Source: an uncultured Alistipes sp.
GTDB taxonomy: Bacteria > Bacteroidota > Bacteroidia > Bacteroidales > Rikenellaceae
Assembly (NCBI GenBank): GCA_949286165.1
Contig: CASDZK010000030.1
Span: 1 to 46,496, forward strand
Direction of reading: 5' to 3'
DNA: 46,496 bases
Both the position numbers and the translations under genes were made by a program. How positions within the stretch are numbered: the first letter of the stretch is position 1; every line of letters starts with the position of its first letter. The notes under the pieces are model-generated. The model was not told where the DNA came from, did not search any database, and saw nothing but the letters and a program-made list of their open reading frames with translations. Below are positions 7,144 to 16,086 of the stretch, piece after piece.

Positions 7144-7743
7144 ATGAAATCAGACATCATACTTTCGGGGGTAGGCGGACAAGGCATATTGTCCATTGCC
7201 GCCATCATAGCCGAAGCAGCCTTGAAGGAAGGCTTGTACATTAAACAAGCGGAAGTGCATGGAATGAGCCAGCGCGGCGGCGATGTCCATTCCAATTTGC
7301 GGATATCGTCGGAACCGATCCATTCGGACCTGATTACTCCGGGACATGCCGATGTCATCATATCGCTGGAACCGATGGAAGCCCTGCGTTATCTGTCTTA
7401 TCTGTCGCCCGACGGGTGGATTATAACGAACACGGTTCCTTTCCGGAATATTCCGAATTATCCGGACGAGGAAACTTTGCTGAAAAAATTGCAAACGTTG
7501 CCCCATGTCGTTTTATTGGATGTGGACGCCATTGCCAAAGAGCAGGAAACGCCTCGCGCGGCCAACATGGTGTTGTTGGGCGCTGCCGCGGATATGATCG
7601 GTATCGGATACGAAAAACTGCAAGCCGGTATAGAACGCGTGTTCGGACGCAAAGGCGACGCGGTAGTGGATATGAATAAGAAAGCGTTGCTGGCGGGAAG
7701 AGACGCGGCTCGGAAACAACACGGGAGGAACGATGAGAAATAA
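7144..7743 (+). CDS. iorB: Indolepyruvate:ferredoxin oxidoreductase, beta subunit
   Basis: A 199-aa protein of the pyruvate/ketoisovalerate oxidoreductase gamma-type domain, typical length for IorB. Signatures are the N-terminal 'GVGGQGILSIAAIIAEAA' Rossmann-like segment and 'EVHGMSQRGGDVHSNLR', followed by 'DVIISLEPMEALR'. It pairs with IorA to form the arylpyruvate oxidoreductase. The gene starts 1 bp after iorA and its 3' end overlaps the aminotransferase by 11 bp, indicating translational coupling. Confidence 0.93.
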   Translation: MKSDIILSGVGGQGILSIAAIIAEAALKEGLYIKQAEVHGMSQRGGDVHSNLRISSEPIHSDLITPGHADVIISLEPMEALRYLSYLSPDGWIITNTVPFRNIPNYPDEETLLKKLQTLPHVVLLDVDAIAKEQETPRAANMVLLGAAADMIGIGYEKLQAGIERVFGRKGDAVVDMNKKALLAGRDAARKQHGRNDEK

Positions 7744-9052
7744 CGAGCACGGCGTGTTCAGCCGGGAATTGGTCGAACGCACAGTCAGGGAATTGCACAT
7801 AACGAGTCTGGAAAATGCCACGATCGGCGAGGTGCTATTGCTGGCTTCCCGGTTGGAAGAGCTTACGGGCATACCGTTTATCCGTATGGATCAGGGGGTT
7901 CCCGGACTTCCCCCCTGCCGCATCGGTTTAGAGGCGGAAAAAGCGGCGTTAGATACCGGAATTGCCGCGATATATCCGGCAGCGGAAGGAATTCCCGAAT
8001 TGAAAAGAGAGACGAGCCGTTTTGTCAAGGCATTTCTGAATGTCGATGTATCGCCTGCTTCCTGCATTCCGGTAACGGGATCCGTAGCCGGTTCGTTCGG
8101 TTCGTTCATCGCTTGTAGCCAGCGCGATCCGGAAAAAAATACGATATTGTTCATCGATCCCGGTTTTCCTATTCAGAAATCGCAACTGAAAATTTTAGGC
8201 ATCGGACACGAACAATTCGATATTCATGACTTTCGGGGAGAAGCCTTACGGGGAAAGCTGGAAGAGTACCTTGCGAAAGGCAATATAGCCGGCATTATTT
8301 ATTCCAATCCCAACAATCCGGCGTGGATATGCCTTTCCGAACGGGAACTGCAAATCGTCGGAGAACTGGCCACGCGATACGATGCCGTTGTTTTGGAAGA
8401 TTTGGCCTATTTCGGGATGGATTTCCGGACCGATTTCGGCAAGCCGTTCGAACCGCCTTACATTCCCACGGTAGCCCGTTACACCGACAACTATATTCTG
8501 ATGTTGTCTTCTTCGAAGATATTCAGCTATGCCGGACAACGGATGGCGGCGATATGCGTGTCGGACAAATTGTTCGGCCGGCAGTTCCCGGCTCTGGCGG
8601 AACGTTATTCCGGAGCGGGAATTTTCGGTCCTACCCTGATCGGGTCGATTTTATACATGATTACTTCCGGAGCGACCCACTCCACCCAATTCGGTTTTGC
8701 CGCCATGCTGAAAGCCGCGTCGGACGGGAAATTCGATTTCGTGGAAGAGACGCGCGAATATGCCCGGCGGGCGGAAAGAATGAAACGGGCGTTCGAAAAG
8801 AACGGTTTTCACATCGTCTATGAAAAGGACGTGGATCGGAAGATATCCGACGGTTTCTTCTTTACCATAGGGTATGGAAACATGAGTTGCGGGGAGCTGA
8901 TGCAAGAGTTGCTGTATTACGGCATCAGCAGCATCGCCTTGTCCACCACGGGCAGCGAACAAGCGGGAATCCGGGCCTGTTGTTCGAGAATGAAACCGGA
9001 ATTGTACGATGTGCTGGATGAACGTCTGGCGGCATTCAAACTGGATCACTAA
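7733..9052 (+). CDS. PLP-dependent class I/II aminotransferase, probably aromatic
   Basis: A 439-aa fold-type I aminotransferase. Visible elements are 'NPNNPAW' (192-198), the PLP-contacting aspartate and tyrosine in 'EDLAYFG' (222-228), the Schiff-base lysine K262 in 'SSSKIFSYAGQR' with R270 after it, and a late 'AGIRACC' containing the likely carboxylate-binding R414. It would interconvert an amino acid and the 2-oxo acid used by IorAB, so aromatic amino acids are the expected substrates; that comes from context, not from the sequence. It overlaps iorB by 11 bp and precedes the CoA ligase by 11 bp. Confidence 0.85.
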   Translation: MRNNEHGVFSRELVERTVRELHITSLENATIGEVLLLASRLEELTGIPFIRMDQGVPGLPPCRIGLEAEKAALDTGIAAIYPAAEGIPELKRETSRFVKAFLNVDVSPASCIPVTGSVAGSFGSFIACSQRDPEKNTILFIDPGFPIQKSQLKILGIGHEQFDIHDFRGEALRGKLEEYLAKGNIAGIIYSNPNNPAWICLSERELQIVGELATRYDAVVLEDLAYFGMDFRTDFGKPFEPPYIPTVARYTDNYILMLSSSKIFSYAGQRMAAICVSDKLFGRQFPALAERYSGAGIFGPTLIGSILYMITSGATHSTQFGFAAMLKAASDGKFDFVEETREYARRAERMKRAFEKNGFHIVYEKDVDRKISDGFFFTIGYGNMSCGELMQELLYYGISSIALSTTGSEQAGIRACCSRMKPELYDVLDERLAAFKLDH

Positions 9053-9063
9053 AACGAAACCGA

Positions 9064-10365
9064 ATGATTTGGAATAAGCCTAAAGAGTGCATGAGCCGCG
9101 AAGAAATGCGGAAATTGCAAGGCGAACGACTGCATAAATTAGTGGATCGGGTATATCACAACACTCCGTTTTACCGGCAGAAAATGCAGGAAATGGATGT
9201 TACGCCCGATGACATACGAACCATAGACGATATTGTAAAACTACCCTTTACGACCAAACAGGATTTGCGGGATAATTACCCTTACGGATTGTTCGCCGTA
9301 CCGATGTCGCAAATCATACGTCTGCACGCCTCGTCCGGAACGACGGGGAATCCGACGGTAGTCGGTTATACCCGGAAAGACCTGTCCGTATGGTCGGAAA
9401 TGATCGCCCGTTGTCTGAGCGCGTTCGGGGCGGACTGCAACGACATTTTTACGGTGGCTTACGGATACGGCCTGTTTACCGGAGGTCTGGGACTGCATTA
9501 CGGCGTAGAACATTTAGGGGCTACGGTCATTCCCATGTCCACGGGGAATACGGCCAAGCACATACAGATTTTAAAAGATTTCGGTCCTACGGCCATGGCT
9601 TGTACACCCTCGTATGCGCTTTATATGGCGGATGCGATTCGAAAAGCGGGAATTCCTATGGAAGAAATGAAACTGCGTATCGGAATATTCGGCGGCGAGC
9701 CCTGGACGGACAATATGCGGAAAGATATTGAAAACAAATTGAATATCGACGCTTATAACATATACGGACTGAGCGAGATCATGGGGCCCGGCGTGTCGCA
9801 CGAATGCGAATGCAAGAACGGATCGCATATCATCGAGGATCACTTTTATCCGGAAATCGTTTCGCCGGACACCTTGGAACCGCTGCCTTTCGGCCAACAG
9901 GGCGAATTGGTATTTACCACGCTTACCAAAGAGGGAATGCCTTTGTTGCGGTATCGGACGAAAGACCTTTGTTCTTTGACCGACGAGCCTTGTCCTTGCG
10001 GCAGAACGAATGTCCGGATGAGCCGTATCGTAGGCCGGAGCGACGATATGTTGATTATCCGCGGCGTGAATATTTTTCCGTCGCAGGTGGAAAGCGTCAT
10101 ATTGGAAATGGAAGAGTTCGAACCGCATTACCAGTTGATCGTGGATAGGATCAATAATCTGGACGTATTGCAGATACTCGTAGAGGTTAGGGAGAGCTAT
10201 TTCTCGGACGAGATCAGCAAGATGATGGCGCTGAAAAACAAAATCGCCTACAAATTGCACAGCGTCCTCGGCATATCGGCGGACATCAAGCTGGTGGAAC
10301 CTTCCAGTATAGCGCGCAGCGAAGGGAAAACGCAACACGTAATCGACAAACGAACCCTAAAATAA
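9064..10365 (+). CDS. paaK: Phenylacetate-CoA ligase (AMP-forming)
   Basis: A 433-aa adenylate-forming enzyme, the usual PaaK length. It has the AMP/phosphate loop 'SSGTTGNPTVVGYT' near residue 91, 'YGLSEIMGPGVSHEC', 'LRYRTKDLC' with the CxC/CG cysteine group after it, and the hinge-region 'GRSDDMLIIRGVNIFPSQVE'. PaaK joins arylacetates to CoA with ATP. Beside iorAB it can either activate arylacetate for reductive carboxylation to aromatic amino acids, or act in the breakdown direction. Cytoplasmic; 6 bp upstream of the ACT-domain gene. Confidence 0.93.
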   Translation: MIWNKPKECMSREEMRKLQGERLHKLVDRVYHNTPFYRQKMQEMDVTPDDIRTIDDIVKLPFTTKQDLRDNYPYGLFAVPMSQIIRLHASSGTTGNPTVVGYTRKDLSVWSEMIARCLSAFGADCNDIFTVAYGYGLFTGGLGLHYGVEHLGATVIPMSTGNTAKHIQILKDFGPTAMACTPSYALYMADAIRKAGIPMEEMKLRIGIFGGEPWTDNMRKDIENKLNIDAYNIYGLSEIMGPGVSHECECKNGSHIIEDHFYPEIVSPDTLEPLPFGQQGELVFTTLTKEGMPLLRYRTKDLCSLTDEPCPCGRTNVRMSRIVGRSDDMLIIRGVNIFPSQVESVILEMEEFEPHYQLIVDRINNLDVLQILVEVRESYFSDEISKMMALKNKIAYKLHSVLGISADIKLVEPSSIARSEGKTQHVIDKRTLK

Positions 10366-10371
10366 AACATC

Positions 10372-10806
10372 ATGACTATCAAACAATTATCGGTTTTTCT
10401 GGAAAATCGTCCGGGACGGGTAAACGAAGTGACCCGCGTATTGGGAGCCAACGGCGTGAACATGCATGCTTTTACCGTGGCAGGGAATGCCGATTTCGGC
10501 ATTCTGCACATGATCGTATCGGATGTGGAACTGGCCGTGCGGGTATTGAAAGAGGCGCACTTTACCGTAAAAGTGACGGAAGTGCTGTACTTTACCTGTC
10601 CCGATACGCCGGGAGCCATGACGACGGTATTGGATTACCTGGTAAAAGAAGGGGTTTTCATCGAATACATGTACGCCTTTTCCCGGGGGGAAACGGCTGC
10701 TGTCGTGATACGTCCGACGAATATCGAAAAAACCATAGCGATATTCGAAAAATACAAATACGAGTTAGTTTCCGAAAAATCGATTTGTTTCAATCTGAAA
10801 TCTTAA
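10372..10806 (+). CDS. Tandem ACT-domain regulatory protein
   Basis: A 144-aa protein made of two ACT domains (about 1-70 and 71-142): 'KQLSVFLENRPGRVNEVTRVL' opens the first and 'CPDTPGAMTTVLDYL' opens the second. ACT domains bind small ligands, mostly amino acids, and such stand-alone proteins commonly sit beside paaK and iorAB in Bacteroidota. It is likely a sensor of aromatic amino acids or aryl-CoA for this operon (inference). It is the last gene, followed by a strong terminator. Confidence 0.88.
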   Translation: MTIKQLSVFLENRPGRVNEVTRVLGANGVNMHAFTVAGNADFGILHMIVSDVELAVRVLKEAHFTVKVTEVLYFTCPDTPGAMTTVLDYLVKEGVFIEYMYAFSRGETAAVVIRPTNIEKTIAIFEKYKYELVSEKSICFNLKS

Positions 10807-10816
10807 AAAGAAATAG

Positions 10817-10848
10817 AGAGCGGGACATTTTCAACGTCCCGCTCTTTA
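10817..10848. terminator. Bidirectional terminator between ACT gene and korB
   Basis: AGAGCGGGAC (10817-10826) and GTCCCGCTCT (10836-10845) form a perfect 10-bp stem with a 9-nt loop. T residues follow on the plus strand and an A-rich run precedes, so it can stop both the rightward iorA operon and the leftward korAB operon. Confidence 0.85.
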
Positions 10849-10865
10849 TTTCAGAAACCGGCAAA

Positions 10866-11882
10866 TCATTTGATTTCCCACACATCGCCGCTCATTAAAA
10901 AATCATTCAGCGTCCGGGCGGGCATTTTCGCCTGAACGTCCGCCAGCTGTTCATGGACGGCTGCGTCATAGGTCGGCGCCTCTACGTCGCGGATTACCCC
11001 CAGAGCAATCGGCATGTTTTCGCCCATCATCGCCAGCATCATGTGCAGCGTATTGTCCCGGCAATGCGCGTCGTGGACCAGTACGTCGTCGAGCGTATAT
11101 CCGTCCTGCCCGATCGTCACGGATTTCAGTTTCAATCCGTCCAATACGATTCCCTTGTCGTTTTCGGCGCCGTAAACCATCTTTTCTCCGTGCCGGAGAA
11201 AGATCGTCCGTTCCGCCCGAAATGCCCGATCCGTAATCTGTTTATGAACTCCGTTATTGAAAATCACGCAATTGACCAAAACTTCCGTAACCGAAGCGCC
11301 TTTATGGCGGGCCGAAGCTTCCAGAATCTCCGGGGTGTTTTTCATATCTACGTCGATGGCGCGGGCGAAGAATGTGCCGCGGGCTCCCAAAGCGAGTTCG
11401 GCCGGAATGAAAGGGTCTTCTACCGTTCCGTAAGGAGAGCTCTTGGAGACGAAACCCCGGTCGGAAGTCGGAGAATACTGTCCTTTCGTCAATCCGTAAA
11501 TTTTATTGTTGAAAAGCACGATATTCAAATCCACGTTACGGCGCACGGCGTGAATGAAATGGTTCCCTCCGATGGCCAAGCAGTCGCCGTCGCCCGTAAT
11601 GAGCCAGACGCTGAGGTCTGGACGAGCGGTTTTCAAACCGGTGGCGATGGCCGCCCCCCGGCCGTGAATGGTGTGGAATCCGTAGGTGTTCATGTAATAG
11701 GGCAATCGGGAAGAACAGCCGATGCCGGAAATTACCGCCGTCCGATGAGGCGGAATTCCTACCGCGGCCATGGCTTTGTGCAGGCAATTCAAGACGGCAT
11801 GGTCTCCGCATCCGGGACACCAACGAACGTATTGGTCGCTTTTATAATCTTTCGCTTGGTAAATATTTTCTTGTGTTGTCAT
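10866..11882 (-). CDS. korB: 2-oxoglutarate:ferredoxin oxidoreductase, beta subunit
   Basis: A 338-aa TPP-binding subunit. It shows 'WCPGCGDH' (C22, C25), the TPP/Mg motif 'GDGD' (97-100) with 'FNNKIYGLTKGQYSPT' (124-139), and 'RAIDVDMKNTPEIL'. With KorA it converts 2-oxoglutarate to succinyl-CoA and reduced ferredoxin, or runs reductively. It begins 2 bp after korA. The KorAB assignment over pyruvate or ketoisovalerate enzymes rests on the fused alpha subunit and recalled family similarity. Confidence 0.88.
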   Translation of the reverse strand: MTTQENIYQAKDYKSDQYVRWCPGCGDHAVLNCLHKAMAAVGIPPHRTAVISGIGCSSRLPYYMNTYGFHTIHGRGAAIATGLKTARPDLSVWLITGDGDCLAIGGNHFIHAVRRNVDLNIVLFNNKIYGLTKGQYSPTSDRGFVSKSSPYGTVEDPFIPAELALGARGTFFARAIDVDMKNTPEILEASARHKGASVTEVLVNCVIFNNGVHKQITDRAFRAERTIFLRHGEKMVYGAENDKGIVLDGLKLKSVTIGQDGYTLDDVLVHDAHCRDNTLHMMLAMMGENMPIALGVIRDVEAPTYDAAVHEQLADVQAKMPARTLNDFLMSGDVWEIK

Positions 11883-11884
11883 AA

Positions 11885-13738
11885 TCAGGCTTCCAGGATT
11901 TTCGTGAATTCTTCGACTAAACGGGCTACGACGAACGGTTGGCCCTTGACCCGGTTGAAACGGTAGGGATTAAAACCGGTAACCTTGCTCCGCAGGTAAT
12001 TGGCGAACTGTCCGTTGTTATGCTCGGCAACCACCACTTTTTTATAACGGGACAAGATATTTTCGGTATTTCGGGGCAAGGGATTAATGAATCTGAAGTG
12101 GGCCAAAGCCACTTTTTTCCCTTGTTTTCTCATGATCTCCATCGTTTCGTAAAGATGTCCGTAAGTACCGCCCCACCCTACGATCAGCATATCGGCGTCG
12201 GCATCGCCGATGACTTCCTGTTCCGGAATGTAATCGGCTATTTTTTCGATTTTGGCTTCGCGCGTGGCTACCATTTTTTGATGATTGACCGGATCCGTTG
12301 AAATGGAGCTGGTGTCGTAATCTTTTTCCAGACCGCCGAGTCTGTGGGCGAACCCTTCCTGTCCCGGAATCGCCCAGTAACGGACCAAATTTTCTTTGTT
12401 CCGACGGTAAGGTTTCCACGGTTTCTCATCGTGGTAACCGGATACGTAGTTCGGTTCGATTTCCGGGTATGTCCCCAAATCGGGAATTTTCCAGGCGGAA
12501 GACCCGTTCGCGATAAACGCATCCGTCAGCAGAATGACGGGGGTCATATGTTCGAGCGCCAATTTGGAAGCCCAATAAGCGGCATCGAAACAGTCGGTAG
12601 GCGTGGAAGCGGCCATAACCACCAACGGGCATTCCCCATTGCGGCCGTATAACGCCTGCAGCAGGTCGGTCTGTTCGCTTTTGGTCGGCATGCCCGTGGA
12701 AGGGCCGCTGCGTTGGACGTCTATGACCACCAAAGGCAGTTCCGAAATAACGGCCAATCCGATGGCTTCGCTTTTCAATGCCAGTCCCGGTCCGGAGGTG
12801 GATGTCGCGGCCAGGCAACCGGCGAATCCGGCTCCGATGGCCGAACAGATGCCGGCAATTTCGTCTTCCGCCTGAACGGTAATGACACCCAAATCCTTTC
12901 TTTTGGACAATTCATGCAATATATCGGTAGCCGGAGTAATGGGATAACTGCCTAAAAACAAACGCAAACCGGCTTTTTCCGCCGCCGCTATCAAACCGTA
13001 GGAGGTAGCCTTGTTACCGTTCACGTCCATATAAAAGCCCGGTTCCGCCTTACATCCTTCGATGCGGCAGGTCGATACGGAAGCGTGTATGTTGTGCCCG
13101 TAATTGTATCCGTCCGTCAATGCTTTTATATTGGCCTGGGCAATGAGGGGCTTTTGCGCGAACTTGTTTTGCAATAAATGCATCGCTTCGTCCAACGGAC
13201 GCTCGAACAGCCAGCAAACCAGCCCCAAAGCGAACATGTTTTTACAGCGCAGAGCGGACTTGTTGTCCAATCCGAGATCGGCCAAACCTTCCTTGACCAG
13301 GGAAGAGATCGGGGCGGCCACTACTTGCACGCTTCCCAGGCCCAGTTCCGCGAACGGATCGTCCGTCGCAAACAAAGCCTTTTCCAGATCGCTTTTTTGA
13401 AAAGAGTCGGTATCGATAATCACGATCGAATCGGACTTGAGATGTTTTACGTTTACTTTCAGCGCAGCGGGGTTCATTGCCACCAATACGTCGGCCTTGT
13501 CGCCCGGCGTTAGGATTTTTCCCGATCCCAAATGTACCTGAAAACCGGACACGCCGCTTAATGTTCCTTGCGGAGCGCGGACTTCCGCCGGATAATCCGG
13601 AAAAGTGGATATTTCATTTCCGACAATCGCCGACAGGTTGGAAAAAAGAGTCCCCGTCAGTTGCATGCCGTCTCCGGAATCTCCGGAGAAACGAATGACG
13701 ACCTTTTCCAGCGTTGTTACTTTCGTTTGTTCTGTCAT
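11885..13738 (-). CDS. korA: 2-oxoglutarate:ferredoxin oxidoreductase, fused gamma-alpha subunit
   Basis: A 617-aa fusion. Residues ~10-190 are the gamma domain ('VIRFSGDSGDGMQLTG', 'STFPDYPAEVRAPQGT'); residues ~250-610 are the alpha pyrimidine-binding and transketolase C-terminal domains ('GSYPITPATDILHELS', 'QAEDEIAGICSAIGA', 'STSGPGLALKSEAIG', 'QRSGPSTGMPTKSEQTDLL'). This architecture is typical of KorA in Bacteroidota and Actinobacteria. First gene of the korAB pair. No clear TAnnTTTG element lies upstream; the nearest is a weak TATCTTCC. Confidence 0.9.
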   Translation of the reverse strand: MTEQTKVTTLEKVVIRFSGDSGDGMQLTGTLFSNLSAIVGNEISTFPDYPAEVRAPQGTLSGVSGFQVHLGSGKILTPGDKADVLVAMNPAALKVNVKHLKSDSIVIIDTDSFQKSDLEKALFATDDPFAELGLGSVQVVAAPISSLVKEGLADLGLDNKSALRCKNMFALGLVCWLFERPLDEAMHLLQNKFAQKPLIAQANIKALTDGYNYGHNIHASVSTCRIEGCKAEPGFYMDVNGNKATSYGLIAAAEKAGLRLFLGSYPITPATDILHELSKRKDLGVITVQAEDEIAGICSAIGAGFAGCLAATSTSGPGLALKSEAIGLAVISELPLVVIDVQRSGPSTGMPTKSEQTDLLQALYGRNGECPLVVMAASTPTDCFDAAYWASKLALEHMTPVILLTDAFIANGSSAWKIPDLGTYPEIEPNYVSGYHDEKPWKPYRRNKENLVRYWAIPGQEGFAHRLGGLEKDYDTSSISTDPVNHQKMVATREAKIEKIADYIPEQEVIGDADADMLIVGWGGTYGHLYETMEIMRKQGKKVALAHFRFINPLPRNTENILSRYKKVVVAEHNNGQFANYLRSKVTGFNPYRFNRVKGQPFVVARLVEEFTKILEA

Positions 13739-13890
13739 AATACTTGGGTTAATAAATCGCTATTCAATTTTCCTGATTAAAAAGCTTTTCCGGACGTTTC
13801 CTTGCTGACCGGATTGGCCGGAAGATACATAACCGGAGGAAGAAAAATGAAATTCCTCCATGCGAAATTTCAAAAATACTTCGATTTCGA

Positions 13891-13927
13891 AAACAAGCCC
13901 CGGAGAAGGCCGAGCTTCCCGGGGCTT
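13891..13927 (-). terminator. Terminator of the carboxyltransferase operon
   Basis: AAGCCCCGG (13895-13903) pairs with CCGGGGCTT (13919-13927), with extra GAAG/CTTC pairing inside the loop. On the minus strand the stem is followed by GTTTTCG, giving a T-run. It lies 56 bp downstream of the biotin carrier stop. Confidence 0.75.
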
Positions 13928-13983
13928 CCCGACTTTATTCCGTTTTCCGAACCGGAAACCGTTCGGAAACGGCAGTTAATCCG

Positions 13984-14313
13984 TTATTCGAATTCCATCA
14001 TCAACACGCCTTTGGCGACTTTGTCTCCGACGGCTACATGTATGGCCTTGATCCGGCCGGCCGTTTCGGCTTTGATGGTGTTGTCCATTTTCATGGCCTT
14101 GAACCGCAACAACACGTCACCCGGCGATACCTCATCCCCCGCTTTGACCTCGATTCCGATAATCGTGCTGGGGATAAAAGACAGCAAATGCTTCGGATTC
14201 GCCGGCTGCCAAGCTTTGCGCTGCTTGAAAGAGGGCGTATAGGCACATGTTTTGAACGTTCCGTGCATTGTCTGCACGGACAACAATTCTTCGCAAGATT
14301 TATTATTGCTCAT
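13984..14313 (-). CDS. Biotin carboxyl carrier protein of acyl-CoA carboxyltransferase
   Basis: A 109-aa protein with a biotinyl domain in residues ~45-109. The biotin site is 'FKAMKMDN', with K75 as the modified lysine. The residue before AMKM is usually Glu and is Lys here, and the usual 'P-M-P-G' turn is 'FIPST'; the AMKM core and the 'AGDEVSPGDVL' turn are intact. The N-terminal ~40 residues are a linker or subunit-docking segment. It starts 11 bp after the carboxyltransferase gene and shuttles CO2 between subunits. No beta (membrane) or delta subunit or biotin carboxylase is adjacent. Confidence 0.88.
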   Translation of the reverse strand: MSNNKSCEELLSVQTMHGTFKTCAYTPSFKQRKAWQPANPKHLLSFIPSTIIGIEVKAGDEVSPGDVLLRFKAMKMDNTIKAETAGRIKAIHVAVGDKVAKGVLMMEFE

Positions 14314-14324
14314 GTCGTTTTCGT

Positions 14325-15869
14325 TTAAAATGGAGGAATCCCGTGTTTCTTGGTCGGACGCAAAACCGTTTTGTGTTTGGCCACGGACAAAGCGTGAGCT
14401 ACGAAACGGCGGGTTTCTTCCGGCGCGATGACCGAATCGATATATCCTTTTGCGGCAGCGACGTACGGATTGGCGAATTTTTCCTTGTATTCCTGAATTT
14501 TAGCTTTGCGCGTCTCTTCGGGATTTTCCGCTTCCATGATCTCTTTTCTGAAAATAATGTTGGCGGCGCCTTCCGGTCCCATGACCGCGATTTCTGCCCC
14601 CGGCCATGCGAATACGAAATCGGCGCGCAAATGGCGCGACCCCATGGCAATGTAACCGCCGCCGTACGCCTTGCGCAAGATAACGGTAATTTTAGGAACG
14701 GTGGCTTCACTGTAAGCGTACAGCAATTTCGCTCCGTGGCGGATCACTCCGGCATGTTCCTGATCGACGCCAGGCAGATAGCCGGGCAGGTCTTCCAAAG
14801 TGACGATGGGAATGTTGAACGCATCGCAATACCGGATAAAACGCGCGGCCTTGTCGGAAGAATCGCAATCGAGCACACCGGCCATGACAATCGGCTGGTT
14901 GGCCACGAATCCCACGGTTTCGCCTTCGATACGTCCGAATCCGACTACGATGTTTCCGGCGAACAGTTCCATGACTTCGATGAAGTCGCTGTCGTCCGTC
15001 AGGCTTTTGATGACGTTCCGCACGTCGTAAGGGATGGTGGGATCGCCGGGAACGACCTGATTGATGTCGTATTCCGGTTTGGGTTCGGCCGTCTCGATAA
15101 GCGGAGCCTTTTCCGTATTGTTTGCGGGAATGGTGGAGATCAGCTTGCGGATCTGTACGAAACACTCTTCCTCGCTGGTCGCAAAAAAGTGCGCGTTTCC
15201 GGTTATCTCGCTATGAACGCGGGCTCCGCCCAATTCTTCCTGGGAAATTTCTTCGCCGAGAACGGTTTTGATGACTTCGGGTCCCGTAATGAACATCTTG
15301 GAAATATTGTCCACCACAAAAACAAAATCGGTCAGGGCGGGAGAATATACGGCTCCGCCCGCACAAGGGCCCAAAATAACGGAAATTTGAGGAATAACGC
15401 CGCTGGACAACGTGTTCCGGAAGAAAATTTCCCCGTAACCGGCCAAAGCGTTCACTCCTTCCTGAATACGTGCTCCGCCGGAATCGTTGATCCCGATGAG
15501 CGGCATGCGCATATTCAGCGCATAGTCCATGATTTTCGAGATCTTACGGGCGTGCATAAGCCCCAACGATCCGCCGGCTACCGTAAAATCCTGTGCAAAG
15601 ATAGCGACGGGAACTCCGCAGATGCTTCCGGTTCCGATAATGACGCCGTCGCCGGGAAGTTCCTTGTTCTGCATACCGAAATCATGCGCGTCATGCTCTA
15701 CGAAAATATCGTATTCATGAAATGAGTCCGCATCCAGAAGAGCGATGATTCTTTCACGTGCGGTAAGCTTGCCCATGGCTTTCTGCTTTTCGATAGCTTT
15801 CATGCCTCCGCCGTGAGAGATTTTTTCTTTTCTCTTCTCTAATTCATAAAGTTTCGATTCAATCTGCAT
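14325..15869 (-). CDS. mmdA: Methylmalonyl-CoA decarboxylase/propionyl-CoA carboxylase carboxyltransferase subunit
   Basis: A 514-aa crotonase-fold carboxyltransferase. I chose ATG 15869; a GTG two codons upstream is also possible. N-domain signatures are 'TARERIIALLD', 'GINDSGGARIQEG' (near 125-137) and 'GPCAGGAVYSPALTDF'; C-domain signatures are 'DLPGYLPG', 'RKAYGGGYIAMGSR' and 'WPGAEIAVMGPEGA'. It moves carboxyl groups between methylmalonyl-CoA/propionyl-CoA and biotin, the succinate-to-propionate route of many Bacteroidales. With only a carrier protein beside it, the sequence does not say whether the complex is a Na+-pumping decarboxylase, a carboxylase or a transcarboxylase. Confidence 0.9.
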   Translation of the reverse strand: MQIESKLYELEKRKEKISHGGGMKAIEKQKAMGKLTARERIIALLDADSFHEYDIFVEHDAHDFGMQNKELPGDGVIIGTGSICGVPVAIFAQDFTVAGGSLGLMHARKISKIMDYALNMRMPLIGINDSGGARIQEGVNALAGYGEIFFRNTLSSGVIPQISVILGPCAGGAVYSPALTDFVFVVDNISKMFITGPEVIKTVLGEEISQEELGGARVHSEITGNAHFFATSEEECFVQIRKLISTIPANNTEKAPLIETAEPKPEYDINQVVPGDPTIPYDVRNVIKSLTDDSDFIEVMELFAGNIVVGFGRIEGETVGFVANQPIVMAGVLDCDSSDKAARFIRYCDAFNIPIVTLEDLPGYLPGVDQEHAGVIRHGAKLLYAYSEATVPKITVILRKAYGGGYIAMGSRHLRADFVFAWPGAEIAVMGPEGAANIIFRKEIMEAENPEETRKAKIQEYKEKFANPYVAAAKGYIDSVIAPEETRRFVAHALSVAKHKTVLRPTKKHGIPPF

Positions 15870-15936
15870 TTTCACTTTAGTTTAGGTTCAGGAAACCGTT
15901 TCGCACTTTTTTCTCCCGCAAGCGCAAAACACTTAC

Positions 15937-15978
15937 TTTTTCTCCGCTTTACGTTTTACGGACGGCAGCGGAGAAAAA
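15937..15978. promoter_or_regulatory. Long hairpin in the mmdA leader / ispE 3' region
   Basis: TTTTTCTCCGCT (15937-15948) and AGCGGAGAAAAA (15967-15978) form a perfect 12-bp inverted repeat around an 18-nt loop. T residues are on the 5' side of the stem and A residues on the 3' side in both directions, so it is not a classic terminator. It lies about 68 bp upstream of mmdA and could be an operator or leader structure. Confidence 0.45.
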
Positions 15979-16086
15979 CGACGAAAACTTGCGTACAAAC
16001 CGGCAGAATCAAGGGATACCGGTTTCCAAATCAGCGCAATATTAATTAAAAAAAAATAAAGCGCCAAATAAACGGTCCTTTTTGTG

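Noticed and set aside
12084..13513. Long plus- and minus-strand open frames within korA
   Set aside because: They are antisense or out-of-frame shadows of korA; translations have no domain pattern and are rich in Arg/Pro as shadows usually are.
14268..15725. 485-codon plus-strand frame opposite mmdA
   Set aside because: It is an antisense shadow of the well-supported carboxyltransferase gene, without promoter or motif.
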